Shown in pieces: positions 16,478 through 24,907 of a stretch of DNA of 37,940 bases (position 1 is the first letter of the stretch; the number at the start of each line of letters is the position of its first letter). Both the position numbers and the translations under genes were made by a program. The stretch is from Promethearchaeota archaeon (GTDB taxonomy: Archaea; Asgardarchaeota; Lokiarchaeia; Sigynarchaeales; SOKP01). Location: positions 1 to 37,940 of the forward strand of contig WJKD01000625.1 of assembly GCA_014729315.1 (NCBI GenBank), in the 5' to 3' direction. Below the pieces are notes generated by a model. The model saw nothing but the letters and a program-made list of their open reading frames with translations, was not told the origin of the DNA and did no database searches.

Positions 16478-18139
16478 TTATTGTATGAATAATCTCCGCT
16501 TTCGTATAATTAATACTGAGATTACTACTATAGATATTATTAAAATGGATATTTCAAATCCGACGATTGATGAGGAAGATTCGCTATCACTGTCATCATC
16601 ATCATCATCACCGCTTACACCCCTATCTGGAGATGGACTAGCATCTAAGACCCAATCAATAATATTAACGAGAAATACTTCATTATCTCTATCATAGTAA
16701 TTATGGGTTGAATCACCATCAAGATTTGCTTCATCGTTTATAAAAGCGAGATCAGCACATACGACAACTCGTCCACCACTCCCAGTCACCGATGCCACAA
16801 CAATAGGAACATTTAGAGCTACACCACCATCTTTATTCCATGTCGAGCTAGGATCGTTGTCAGATTTAACCAGTATGTCTGCACCAGACGGAATTTTTGT
16901 AAAACCAGTAGATCCATAGAGTTCGATGTCAGCTACGCCTAGATTTATTGAATGATTGAGAATATTAATGTCTTCGTCATCATAATAAATGTAATGGTTT
17001 TGACCTCCTACATATTCGACCGAGTCTAACAAACAACCCGTTTTATTCCGTTCAAATCCGAAGCGTGAAAATATTGGATCTAATTTGTTACCGTAAGCTT
17101 CGATATCAGCGATGAGAAACAAACCTCCTCCATTATTTACGAACATTTCTATAGCATTTAGTTCAGAACTAGAATAAGATGTTCCACCTAAAAATCCTTG
17201 AATTACGAGCGTTTCAGCCGCAATTAGAGTATCTGTATCAAAAATATCCATTTGAGACACTGCAAAACCTTCAGATACTAAATCATCAGCATAGTCGCTA
17301 ATTTCGGCGCCAATTGTATAAACGTTTCCATGAGAATTATCGAATATGACATGTTCATGTAAGCGAATTGCGTTTGCCAAAATCTTATCGTAATTGTGGT
17401 TTGTGTCGCTATTATAGACGTCATAACCTAACATTACGACTTCGCCTCGCCCAACTATTTTATGAACTACAACTGATTCTGAACCATATTCCACTACACT
17501 TATCGTTTCAGTGGTATCAAAACTGCCTGTGCTGACAGCGGAAGACCAACTATCTTCTATACCTCTCGCAAGAGGGTTGTTTTCGTTTTCAAGAGTTAGT
17601 GTAACTGCGGTCCTGTGTGTAAATTCCGTAAATGAAATTAATCCTGTTTCGTTTAAAATATGATGTGTTTTTTCGTAACCATCAAGACTGATAACGATTC
17701 CACCTTTATTTACGAAATTGGTTAAGGTATTTTTCCAATGATTTCCAACATTTTTCATATCAATAATTGATGCGCCCTCTTGTTCTGCGATGAGAAGGAT
17801 ATCAAAATTAGATAATTTAGAACCTAATTCGGAATAGTCCGTCAAATTTTCGTGGTAGAAATCGGGACCATTACCTCCGTTGCTATAATAATCCTCTATC
17901 GCAGTTATTGTATTGGGGAGCTCACGGGTTTCATCAGCATATTCTGCATAAATCAAGATTTTGACGGGCTCATCTGTGGCAGCAATTGAAGGTTGGCTAA
18001 TCTCCATAGTTGTTTTTGATTCTTTCTCTATATTAATGGGGATATTATTATTTAATACGCTCAGAGTGCCTAAACTGCAACTGACAAAGAAAAGACTTAT
18101 TAAAATTGAACTAATTAATATAATCTTATTATTTTTCAT
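16478..18139 (-). CDS. Surface-anchored protein with two GATase-like (DUF4350-like) lobes
   Basis: 553 residues. A signal peptide (about residues 1-25, LISLFFVSCS; the Cys makes a weak lipobox) leads to two Rossmann-like lobes resembling the GATase1-like/DUF4350 proteins: the first with VKILIYAEYAD, FDILLIAEQEG and GGIVISLDGYE; the second with VIFDNSHGN, ETLVIQGFLGG and NNGGGLFLIADIEAYG. The catalytic Cys-His pair of true glutaminases is not evident, so it is probably a binding module. Near the C-terminus come a DDDDDD stalk with Ser repeats, a short IVGFE motif, one membrane helix and RKRR, a layout like archaeosortase-type sorting tails. ATG 18139 begins a good signal peptide, with a TTTAAATTTA element about 30 nt upstream. 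A decayed relative lies directly downstream. Confidence 0.75.
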   Translation of the reverse strand: MKNNKIILISSILISLFFVSCSLGTLSVLNNNIPINIEKESKTTMEISQPSIAATDEPVKILIYAEYADETRELPNTITAIEDYYSNGGNGPDFYHENLTDYSELGSKLSNFDILLIAEQEGASIIDMKNVGNHWKNTLTNFVNKGGIVISLDGYEKTHHILNETGLISFTEFTHRTAVTLTLENENNPLARGIEDSWSSAVSTGSFDTTETISVVEYGSESVVVHKIVGRGEVVMLGYDVYNSDTNHNYDKILANAIRLHEHVIFDNSHGNVYTIGAEISDYADDLVSEGFAVSQMDIFDTDTLIAAETLVIQGFLGGTSYSSSELNAIEMFVNNGGGLFLIADIEAYGNKLDPIFSRFGFERNKTGCLLDSVEYVGGQNHYIYYDDEDINILNHSINLGVADIELYGSTGFTKIPSGADILVKSDNDPSSTWNKDGGVALNVPIVVASVTGSGGRVVVCADLAFINDEANLDGDSTHNYYDRDNEVFLVNIIDWVLDASPSPDRGVSGDDDDDDSDSESSSSIVGFEISILIISIVVISVLIIRKRRLFIQ

Positions 18140-18579
18140 TTATTTCACATTTGACTGAAAATTTTTTTTTTAAATTTATTATCTGCTTTTAATTCACTCA
18201 AAACCAAATTTAAAAGCATATAGGAAAATTGTGATGCATAAAATTAAGCGTGAAAAAATTTCAGATCAAAATAAGCTAATTCTAAAAAAAAAGAAATCAA
18301 ACCAAAATCAACAGTTTTTTATTATATATCATAAATTACTATATAATTTCACCGTAATTATTAATAGTCAATAATGAATAGAGATAGAACTGTTAGGATT
18401 AAAAGACATCATCAAATTTCTCGATTCTTTAAAATATGATTTAAATCGAACTATAATCATTCCACATATTTAAATATGTATGGGAAAAAAGTGCTGCAAA
18501 ATAAACATAAATATTAATATCGTCTCTATAACCTTAAAATTATGGAAAAATATCTACTTTAAGGGGTGAGCAAATTTAC
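18140..18579. other. Divergent promoter region with palindromes
   Basis: This 440-bp gap separates two divergent surface-protein genes and shows no convincing coding frame. It contains a perfect 16-bp palindrome ACATATTTAAATATGT (18464-18479), a 10-bp palindrome GATTTAAATC (18438-18447) and a TCGATT/AATCGA pair (18421-18426, 18444-18449), all 100-160 nt before TTG 18580. AT-rich palindromes arise easily in such sequence, so operator function is only a suggestion. AAGGGGTGAG at 18561-18570 is the ribosome-binding site of the plus-strand gene. Confidence 0.4.
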
Positions 18580-19935
18580 TTGAAGAAGATCAATAAAAAT
18601 CGAATTACAAAAATAATCATACTTATTTTTCTTTTATTTGCCCCTCTTTTTATTTTTTCAATAAGTAATCATAATCAGAGAAGAGATTCCGAATTCTCAT
18701 TCGAAACTAACAAGGACCCTCTTAAATACATCGAAGGAATTAAAGAAGCAAAAATTTCAGATTCAATTTATATAGACGATTCAGCAACTGGAATTGATGC
18801 TCATAATTGGACATGGGCTAATAATTCTGGTTTATGTTCTGGTTATGGGAATTCTACTCACCCTTATATAATCGAAGATCTAGTTATCGATAATCAACAG
18901 ACCAATAGTTGTATATGGATAGAGAATTCTGATAAACATTTTATAATAAGAAATTGCACTTTATTTAATAGCAATAGGACGGTTTCCGCTTGGCATGGTG
19001 GAATAAAACTCGAAAATGTTATAAATGGTCAAATAATTGATAACGATTGTTCTAATAATTTAAATGGGATAATAACGAGAACATCTTGTTATAATATAAC
19101 GATAAGAGGTAACGAATTAAACGATAATGAGGATTATGGCTTAGTTCTTAGAGGTTTTGATAATGGCACGATTTCAGGGAATACTATAAATCTAAATAAC
19201 GATGGTTTGCTTTTAGAAGGAAGAAATAATACAATATTCAATAATAACTTTAATTCGAATAAAGGATACGGGATTTATTCTCGTGGACCACAGAATAATA
19301 CTTTTTCTTCTAACATTTTATATAATTGCGGCACGGGATTCCGGTTAGAATATTCGGAAAATAGTTCGATATTGGGGAATAAGATAAAATATTCTGCGTT
19401 TGGCATTCAACTCGTTGGTACTAATAATACAATAGTGAACGATAACATAATATGGTATACCGTGAGTTGCATTATCTTCGAAGGGACCTGTATAAATAAT
19501 GAATTCGATAATAACCAGTGTGTGCTAATTACTATAGATGATGATGATGATGAAGAAGATAGAAAAAAAGACTCTTTTAATATCTTACCATTAATAATAT
19601 TAGGTTCTCTAATATGTGTTGGAGGGTTTTCTTCCACTATTTTTATTTTTAGGAAAGTCAAAAAGAGAAAATCAACAAAAGGAGCAAAGAAAAAATATTC
19701 CTCAGCTGAAATATTAAAATCAATCTTTAATAAGACAGAGTTGCTCCGTAAGTTCGACTTAGATGAACCGATTAAAGATCCATTAACAACTATAGATATA
19801 GGCTTTTTAGAAAAAGCAAATCAAATAGGCTTCAGTAAGAAGGAGATGAGAGATTTTATAAAAGAAATGCTATCAGTCTCGCCGAAGGAAAGAATGGAAA
19901 TAGTCGAGAATATTTTAAAAAGAAAAGAGAGATAA
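18580..19935 (+). CDS. Membrane-anchored right-handed beta-helix (NosD-like) protein with cytosolic tail
   Basis: 451 residues. Signal peptide at about 1-32 (IIILIFLLFAPLFIFS); ectodomain starting with an NNxGxCxGxGxxxxPYxI-type segment; then parallel beta-helix repeats at about residues 100-310 (NGIITRTSCYNITIRGNELN; GLLLEGRNNTIFNNNF; GIYSRGPQNNTFSSNIL), as in NosD/CASH-domain carbohydrate-binding proteins. An acidic stalk (IDDDDDEEDRKKD), a membrane helix at about 328-352, a basic stop-transfer segment and about 90 cytosolic, mostly helical residues follow. The start is TTG 18580, fixed by the strong AAGGGGTGAG about 10 nt upstream and by the signal peptide. A winged-helix regulator starts 14 nt after the stop, so the pair may act as surface sensor and transcription factor (inference). 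Confidence 0.82.
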   Translation: MKKINKNRITKIIILIFLLFAPLFIFSISNHNQRRDSEFSFETNKDPLKYIEGIKEAKISDSIYIDDSATGIDAHNWTWANNSGLCSGYGNSTHPYIIEDLVIDNQQTNSCIWIENSDKHFIIRNCTLFNSNRTVSAWHGGIKLENVINGQIIDNDCSNNLNGIITRTSCYNITIRGNELNDNEDYGLVLRGFDNGTISGNTINLNNDGLLLEGRNNTIFNNNFNSNKGYGIYSRGPQNNTFSSNILYNCGTGFRLEYSENSSILGNKIKYSAFGIQLVGTNNTIVNDNIIWYTVSCIIFEGTCINNEFDNNQCVLITIDDDDDEEDRKKDSFNILPLIILGSLICVGGFSSTIFIFRKVKKRKSTKGAKKKYSSAEILKSIFNKTELLRKFDLDEPIKDPLTTIDIGFLEKANQIGFSKKEMRDFIKEMLSVSPKERMEIVENILKRKER

Positions 19936-19949
19936 AAAATTAAAAGAAG

Positions 19950-20660
19950 ATGACTCCAAAGGCGAAAAGTGATAATATAACATTTTCATTGGACCAACAC
20001 GAGTTATCCGAGAATGAGCAATTCGTTTTAGATGTTATTCAAGAATATTTAGATAAAAATAGGTACTTCAATGAAAGTAAAATAAAACCTATCGTTCTTT
20101 CGAGAGTCTCAAAATCTTCAATTAATATTAATAAAGAAGGAATCAAGCTAATTCTTAAGTCTTTGGTCGAGAAGAATTTCATCGTAAATGGTTCCAAATT
20201 GGTGAAAGAGGATATTTTAAAAAATTCAAATCGAAAAAAGATATATAGTTACATTTTAGAACATCCTGGAACTTATTTTAATAAAGTGGTGGAAAAGTTT
20301 AATTTATCAAATTCGGTCGTGGAATGGCACATTAGCATGCTTTCTAAATTTGGGTTTATAAGAAGAGAAAAAATAAACAGCCACGAGGTATATTTTAGCA
20401 AGGAAATTAGTAAAGCAAAAGGAAAAATTATTCATTTAATTCTAAGAGAAAAATGTGATCAAATACTTAAATATCTAGAAAGAAATAATAATGGTCATAC
20501 GAAAACTTATCTGTGTAAAGAACTTAAAATGCATCCGAAGACGATCAAGAAATATTTAAAGCGCCTCATTGACCACAATGTCCTATACTCTAATACTCAA
20601 AAAAATAGAACGCTATACTTTTTGAATTACGATTATTATCAAGAATTAAAACAAGCTTAG
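19950..20660 (+). CDS. Multi-winged-helix transcriptional regulator
   Basis: 236 residues, soluble, basic. There appear to be three winged-helix units: residues 18-90 (LSENEQFVLDVIQEYLDKN and IKLILKSLVEKNFIV), 95-150 (RKKIYSYILEHPGTYFNKVV and SVVEWHISMLSKFGFIRR) and 165-232 (KCDQILKYLERNN, KELKMHPKTIKKYLKRLIDH). The central one matches the archaeal HTH type in which HPGxxFxxVxxxxxLSxxxVxWHIxxL recognises DNA. It lies 14 nt after the beta-helix membrane protein and is probably translated from the same message. Palindromes in front of that operon could be its sites (inference). No ligand-binding domain is visible. Confidence 0.82.
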   Translation: MTPKAKSDNITFSLDQHELSENEQFVLDVIQEYLDKNRYFNESKIKPIVLSRVSKSSININKEGIKLILKSLVEKNFIVNGSKLVKEDILKNSNRKKIYSYILEHPGTYFNKVVEKFNLSNSVVEWHISMLSKFGFIRREKINSHEVYFSKEISKAKGKIIHLILREKCDQILKYLERNNNGHTKTYLCKELKMHPKTIKKYLKRLIDHNVLYSNTQKNRTLYFLNYDYYQELKQA

Positions 20661-20707
20661 ATAATCTGGATCTCTGTATTCAAAATTCATAAGAGGGATT
20701 AAAAGAA

Positions 20708-21109
20708 ATGAAACTTGCTTATTGTGGAGATAATTGCGAAGAATGTCCAAGATACATTGCAACCATTACCGAAAAGCGTGAAAACTTAAAAAAGGCAGCC
20801 TTGTTAATGAAAAAAGTGGGTTGGCCTTATAATCTCAGAGATCTTGAACAAATGAAATGCCAGGGATGTCAAGATATGGAAACTTGCGAATATAAGATTA
20901 AAGATTGTTGTATTGGAAGAGAAATTGAAAATTGTGGGAATTGTGTTGATTATCCTTGCCAAAAAATTAAAAACGCTTTCCATATAACGGAGGTAAATAG
21001 TAGAAATTTCAAAGACATTCTTACAAAAGACGAATATACTATGTTTCAAAAAGCTTTTTTTGAAAAGAAACTAAATTTAGACAAGGAACACAAACTCAAT
21101 TTCTCATAA
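20708..21109 (+). CDS. DUF3795 cysteine-rich protein
   Basis: 133 residues with the DUF3795 pattern: YCGDNCEECPRYIAT at the N-terminus, MKCQGCQD, then CEYKIKDCCIG and ENCGNCVDYPCQKI, followed by a short helical tail. The many paired cysteines suggest metal or Fe-S binding; no function is established for the family. AGAGGGATT upstream and the conserved start fix ATG 20708. It lies 47 nt after the regulator and 23 nt before the methyltransferase, so it could be part of the same plus-strand unit. Confidence 0.85.
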   Translation: MKLAYCGDNCEECPRYIATITEKRENLKKAALLMKKVGWPYNLRDLEQMKCQGCQDMETCEYKIKDCCIGREIENCGNCVDYPCQKIKNAFHITEVNSRNFKDILTKDEYTMFQKAFFEKKLNLDKEHKLNFS

Positions 21110-21132
21110 AAACGGAGATTATAATATTACAA

Positions 21133-22197
21133 ATGAATGAAAGAAACAAAAAATTAGAGATTGGACAACAAACCGTTTTTTTTGAATCATCAGAATCCAT
21201 GGAGGAGCTTGAAAGTAATAGTATTGATTTAATTGTTACTTCACCACCATATAATAGAGGTAAAGAATATTCTTCGGATTTTGGAGAATTCTATAACGAT
21301 AAAAAGGACGAAAATAATTATTTATCTTTTCTAACAGATGTGTGGAAAGAATGTTATAGAGTTGGCAAAATAGATTGCGTTTTTTACCTTAACATCGGAG
21401 ATTCTGCCAAAGATCAAGGAATATCCGAAAAAGTCGCTCTTTCAGCCGAAAAAGCTTCCTGGATTCGCATTCAAGATATAGTATGGGTAAAATCGTTCTT
21501 GGGAAAAGGTCATTACACGCCATCTGGGGGGAATAAGAGGTTTAACAATATTTGGGAACATGTTTATCTATTTGTAAAAGATATAAACGAATATAAATTA
21601 AGTCCCAAAGCAATCGGGATTCCTTACGCAGATAAATCGAATATCGGAAGATATTCAGACGAAGATCTGAGAGATGCCGGCAATGTTTGGTTCATTCCAT
21701 ATTATAAAACCTCCGGCGCGAAAATTAAGAAAGGGCACGAAGCGCCTTTCCCCATTGGATTACCATATCGTTGCATTAAATCAGTTCCTAAAGTGCGGAG
21801 CGTTTTGGATCCATTCGGGGGTACTTGCACAACATTGGCAGCGTGCCTATCTTTGAATAAGAAAGGGTATGCGTATGAGAAGTATCCGCGCATAGATGTA
21901 ATTAAATCAAGAATTGGGGAAGGAAAAAATTATCAAGAGGAAGAAGATTCTTTAATTCCTCATCTAGAACAATCCGTAGATATTTTAAGTGAGCTACTTT
22001 CTTCTGGAACATTTCATCTCGAAAAAATTGATTCCAAAAAGAGCTTTAGAGAATTGAGCATTCTCAATGATGTTTTGAAGAACTTAAATATTAATAATAA
22101 ATTTCAGAAAAAAGTAATGCAACGACTTCAAGAGTACACTTGTAATTCTACATCTAAGAAAGAAAACAAAAGAAGTTACGTACAAAAAACATTTTAA
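21133..22197 (+). CDS. Orphan DNA methyltransferase, beta-class, probably N4-cytosine
   Basis: 354 residues. The catalytic motif IV, TSPPY (residues 36-40), comes before the S-adenosylmethionine motif I (VLDPFGGTCTTLAA, near residue 220), the order of beta-class enzymes. Ser-Pro-Pro-Tyr favours N4-cytosine, though some N6-adenine enzymes share it. Between them is a probable target-recognition region. The C-terminal 90 residues after the catalytic domain (LEQSVDILSELLSSG and onward) are helical and unusual. No restriction endonuclease or specificity subunit is seen nearby, so it looks like a solitary methyltransferase. Its last 4 nt overlap the end of the convergent oxidoreductase gene. GGAG at 21114-21117 is a distant candidate ribosome-binding site. 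Confidence 0.87.
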   Translation: MNERNKKLEIGQQTVFFESSESMEELESNSIDLIVTSPPYNRGKEYSSDFGEFYNDKKDENNYLSFLTDVWKECYRVGKIDCVFYLNIGDSAKDQGISEKVALSAEKASWIRIQDIVWVKSFLGKGHYTPSGGNKRFNNIWEHVYLFVKDINEYKLSPKAIGIPYADKSNIGRYSDEDLRDAGNVWFIPYYKTSGAKIKKGHEAPFPIGLPYRCIKSVPKVRSVLDPFGGTCTTLAACLSLNKKGYAYEKYPRIDVIKSRIGEGKNYQEEEDSLIPHLEQSVDILSELLSSGTFHLEKIDSKKSFRELSILNDVLKNLNINNKFQKKVMQRLQEYTCNSTSKKENKRSYVQKTF

Positions 22198-24098
22198 ACA
22201 AATTGTCTCAGACCTAAATCCTCTAGTTTCTCATTTGAGGGAAGTCCATCATCTTTGTTCCACCCTCTTTCATCGTAATAATCATCGAGCAATTGGTTCG
22301 CTATTCCTTTAGTAATCTTGATTCCACCGTAAAAATCTTGAAATTCTAACTTATTCTCTCCATATTTAAGCGGTTTGAACCATTCTTTCGGAAATTTATC
22401 ATCCTTACGGGAGAATCCTTCCTTGGCGTTTATTAATTTTAATAAGTTCCATGATCTTTCTGCTGCTGTCCTAATTTCGTCCGTTGTTAAATCAAAACCA
22501 GTCACAGCATTATAAAATTTGGTTACGCTTTCAAGACCATAAAATCGATTCATCTGAGCTCTTGCACAGAGTCCCGTTGAGGTGAGAACGGTATACCAAT
22601 CTTCAGAATATCTCGTGAGGCGTCCTACATTTATCCCCATTTCCTCTAAGGGCGGTTCAAAAAGTCTTGGCATAGCAGAGTCGGGTACGCCCATCCTTCT
22701 AAAATGCATTTTAAACTTTTCCATTGAACTTCCAGCTCCTACATATGTAGGCGAACCTCCCGAGGCTACATGTGCGCCTTTAGGATTTACCACTTGCTCA
22801 AATTCCATGGTACCTAACCTTAAAAATCTTGGCTCAAAAACTACGTCTAAACCTTTCACAGTGAGCATTTTATCGCTTAAATCCTTGTATGCTTCTGAGA
22901 ATTCTTTCCATCCGTCCGCCAAAAGATCTCCAAATTCTTCTCGATTTGCTATAAGCTCTATTAATTTCTTTAAGGACTCATAATCCCTCTTAAAATCGTA
23001 TCCTATTTTTTTTTGTGTTAAGAATCCTTCTTCGTTCATTTTCGCCAAAAAGTCTAAGAGCGCTGTGATAGTGAGAGAGTCTAATCCATATCGGCTAATC
23101 ATGTCAAAGGCTTTAATTGCTTCGTTATAGGAATTGAGACCATCAAGCGTTAACATTAAAAATGGATTAATCACAGAAGAGGTATAATTAACCAAACCTT
23201 TAAAATCTCCCTCCTTAATCTCAAGTACATCCTTGTCCGCCATAGGACACGAGGGACAAGCCAAACGCCTTTTCTTTATTTTTTTAAGATAAGTTCTTTC
23301 ACTACATTGCCTTGCTTTCTTTTTTTGTCCCTTTGCAGCAAGAATCATCCCAATCGGAAGGCTTCGAAGCATTCCAAGTTCAATCCAAGACTTGCAATGA
23401 GCGTAAGTCCGAACGCGATCTATTATTTTTTTATAAAGTTGCTTAAATTCTTTTGGACGGGCAACAGGAACTCCAAGCGTTCCTTTTGCGACAATTGCTT
23501 TTAGATTCTTAAATCCCATAATTGCTGCTAATCCTGCCCTTCCAAATGTTGAGGTTTTGTCAATTAGAGTCATCGAGGATTTGACTAAATTCTCTCCGGC
23601 TTGACCAATTGCCATTACTCCGCTATTTTTGTACTCTTTCCATAGATAATCAGTTGTTTGGACAATATCTTTACCCCAAATCTTGTTGGCAGGTCGTAAT
23701 TCGACCTCTTCGTTTGATATTGTTAGATATAGTGGTTCCTCCGCTTTACCCTTTATAATTATATGATCGTAGCCAGCTTGTTTAAGGTTAAACCCAAAAC
23801 TCATACTCCCACATGAATTAGCAATCGCACCCGTTGCAGGAAATTTGGAAAAACCGACAATTCGTGAAGAACCCGGAGTGATGGTGCCCACTAAAGGCCC
23901 TGCTCCGACAATTATAATATTTTCGCTGCTTAATGGCTTCGTTTTAGGTTTAAGAAGGTCGGCTCCAAGTCTGCAATTGATTCCAAAACCTCCAACAAAT
24001 GTTTTTACAAATTCAAGTTCAAGGGGAGTTGTATTTATTTTATTTTTACTTAAGTCCACATTTAGAATTTTGCCAGCATAACCACACCATTGCATCAT
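22194..24098 (-). CDS. Tungsten aldehyde:ferredoxin oxidoreductase family protein with altered cluster motif
   Basis: 634 residues, full length for the family. The N-terminal pterin-binding domain is clear (GYAGKILNVDLSKNKI, VGGFGINCRLGADLL, GAGPLVGTITPGSSR, GSMSFGFNLKQAGYDHIIIK). The cluster motif, usually CxxCxxxC, reads CPSCPMADKD: C281, C284, then Asp288 in the third Cys position. The last ligand Cys in STGLCARAQM is kept. An Asp ligand is known for a [4Fe-4S] cluster in Pyrococcus furiosus ferredoxin. The family oxidises aldehydes to acids or, for some members, reduces acids or aromatic acyl-CoAs; the substrate is not deducible. The ferredoxin gene just upstream overlaps it by 4 nt (ATGA), indicating translational coupling and a two-subunit complex. 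Confidence 0.9.
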   Translation of the reverse strand: MMQWCGYAGKILNVDLSKNKINTTPLELEFVKTFVGGFGINCRLGADLLKPKTKPLSSENIIIVGAGPLVGTITPGSSRIVGFSKFPATGAIANSCGSMSFGFNLKQAGYDHIIIKGKAEEPLYLTISNEEVELRPANKIWGKDIVQTTDYLWKEYKNSGVMAIGQAGENLVKSSMTLIDKTSTFGRAGLAAIMGFKNLKAIVAKGTLGVPVARPKEFKQLYKKIIDRVRTYAHCKSWIELGMLRSLPIGMILAAKGQKKKARQCSERTYLKKIKKRRLACPSCPMADKDVLEIKEGDFKGLVNYTSSVINPFLMLTLDGLNSYNEAIKAFDMISRYGLDSLTITALLDFLAKMNEEGFLTQKKIGYDFKRDYESLKKLIELIANREEFGDLLADGWKEFSEAYKDLSDKMLTVKGLDVVFEPRFLRLGTMEFEQVVNPKGAHVASGGSPTYVGAGSSMEKFKMHFRRMGVPDSAMPRLFEPPLEEMGINVGRLTRYSEDWYTVLTSTGLCARAQMNRFYGLESVTKFYNAVTGFDLTTDEIRTAAERSWNLLKLINAKEGFSRKDDKFPKEWFKPLKYGENKLEFQDFYGGIKITKGIANQLLDDYYDERGWNKDDGLPSNEKLEDLGLRQFV

Positions 24099-24340
24099 TC
24101 CTCACTCTCCTCGATTTTCAAAGCTTCATATAAGCAATGGCTAACACACTCTCCACAACCAACGCAATCTGATGTAAAAGTAATTTTAGGAATAGATGGA
24201 TAAGGTTCTTCGATTTTAATACGAGCATTAGAATAATTAACGGTTTTAGTATGAGTTAGAGAACATATCATTTGACAAATTCTACAACCTGTACAATTCT
24301 CTGCTTTTATGATAATCTTTTGGAGAAATTGATTTTCCAT
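24095..24340 (-). CDS. Two-cluster ferredoxin, electron-transfer partner of the oxidoreductase
   Basis: 81 residues with two canonical [4Fe-4S] motifs, CTGCRICQMIC and CVGCGECVSHC, separated by a longer loop (ARIKIEEPYPSIP) as in the DMSO-reductase/AorB type of electron-transfer subunits. It starts with ATG 24340 and overlaps the oxidoreductase start by 4 nt. The small subunit of some aldehyde oxidoreductases is of this type, so it probably carries electrons to or from the tungsten enzyme. A 17-nt palindrome lies 15-31 nt upstream. Confidence 0.88.
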   Translation of the reverse strand: MENQFLQKIIIKAENCTGCRICQMICSLTHTKTVNYSNARIKIEEPYPSIPKITFTSDCVGCGECVSHCLYEALKIEESEE

Positions 24341-24354
24341 AGTTAAAATTGTTC

Positions 24355-24371
24355 GTTTATTATTAATAAAC
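24355..24371 (-). promoter_or_regulatory. Palindrome at the promoter of the ferredoxin/oxidoreductase operon
   Basis: GTTTATTATTAATAAAC is a perfect palindrome around its central T, located 15-31 nt upstream of ATG 24340, where the TATA element of a short-leader message would lie. It may be a repressor site overlapping box A, or simply an AT-rich chance palindrome. Confidence 0.35.
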
Positions 24372-24491
24372 TTCTTAGATATTTTATGAGATATTTAAAA
24401 TAGTCTCTTTAATGAAGTTTCTAAGATTATTTTCATTAGGAAAAAATATGTTCTTATTATTTATCTTAAAAGGATCATTATAAAACGATTG

Positions 24492-24907
24492 TTAATTTAG
24501 GAATTTGGTTCTTTTAATTATCTCTGTTGTCGATAAGATACATATGTTTTCTTGAATTTCTTTAAGTTCTTTATCATTTGACCAGAGATAACATTTTAAT
24601 GTTAGCGCAAGAGCTATATACACTATATCTTTAGGATCTGGAGAAATATTTTCTGCTTATCCATAAAGGGTAAATTTTTCTTTTTCGATACAATAGTAAT
24701 CTGTTCTTTTAACAATTCTAAAAAGGTTTTGAACTTTTCTTTAGTTCTATGAGTTTTATCCAAAATGACTTTTTCATGTTTGGCAAATTCTACAAATATG
24801 GACTCATGAGCAAATAATTCTATTTTATCGCTGATCATAAGTTCTGCGGTAGCTCCATCTTTTATCAACGCAGCAAAAAGAATTTTAGTATCAACAATAA
24901 GTCTCAT
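24492..24907 (-). pseudogene. vapC: VapC PIN-domain ribonuclease, frameshifted
   Basis: The frame from ATG 24907 encodes a PIN domain start (MRLIVDTKILFAALIKDG, then FAHESIFVEFAKHEKVI) and runs into a premature stop at 24623. Shifting by one base at about 24650-24657 restores the missing half: ISPDPKDIVYIALALTLKC, then YLWSNDKELKEI, ending at TAA 24494-24492. Corrected, it has about 138 residues, the normal length, and keeps all the acidic residues expected for RNA cleavage. It overlaps the antitoxin stop by one base. VapC toxins cut tRNA or rRNA and are held by VapB. Either the toxin is dead, truncated to 94 residues, or the sequence has a one-base error. Confidence 0.75.

Noticed and set aside
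16595..16615. TCA-repeat microsatellite
   Set aside because: It is the reverse strand of the Asp-codon run that encodes the acidic stalk of the surface protein at 16478-18139, so it is explained by coding.
22582..22983. A 133-codon ORF on the plus strand
   Set aside because: It lies wholly opposite the conserved aldehyde oxidoreductase and its sequence is the shadow of that gene.
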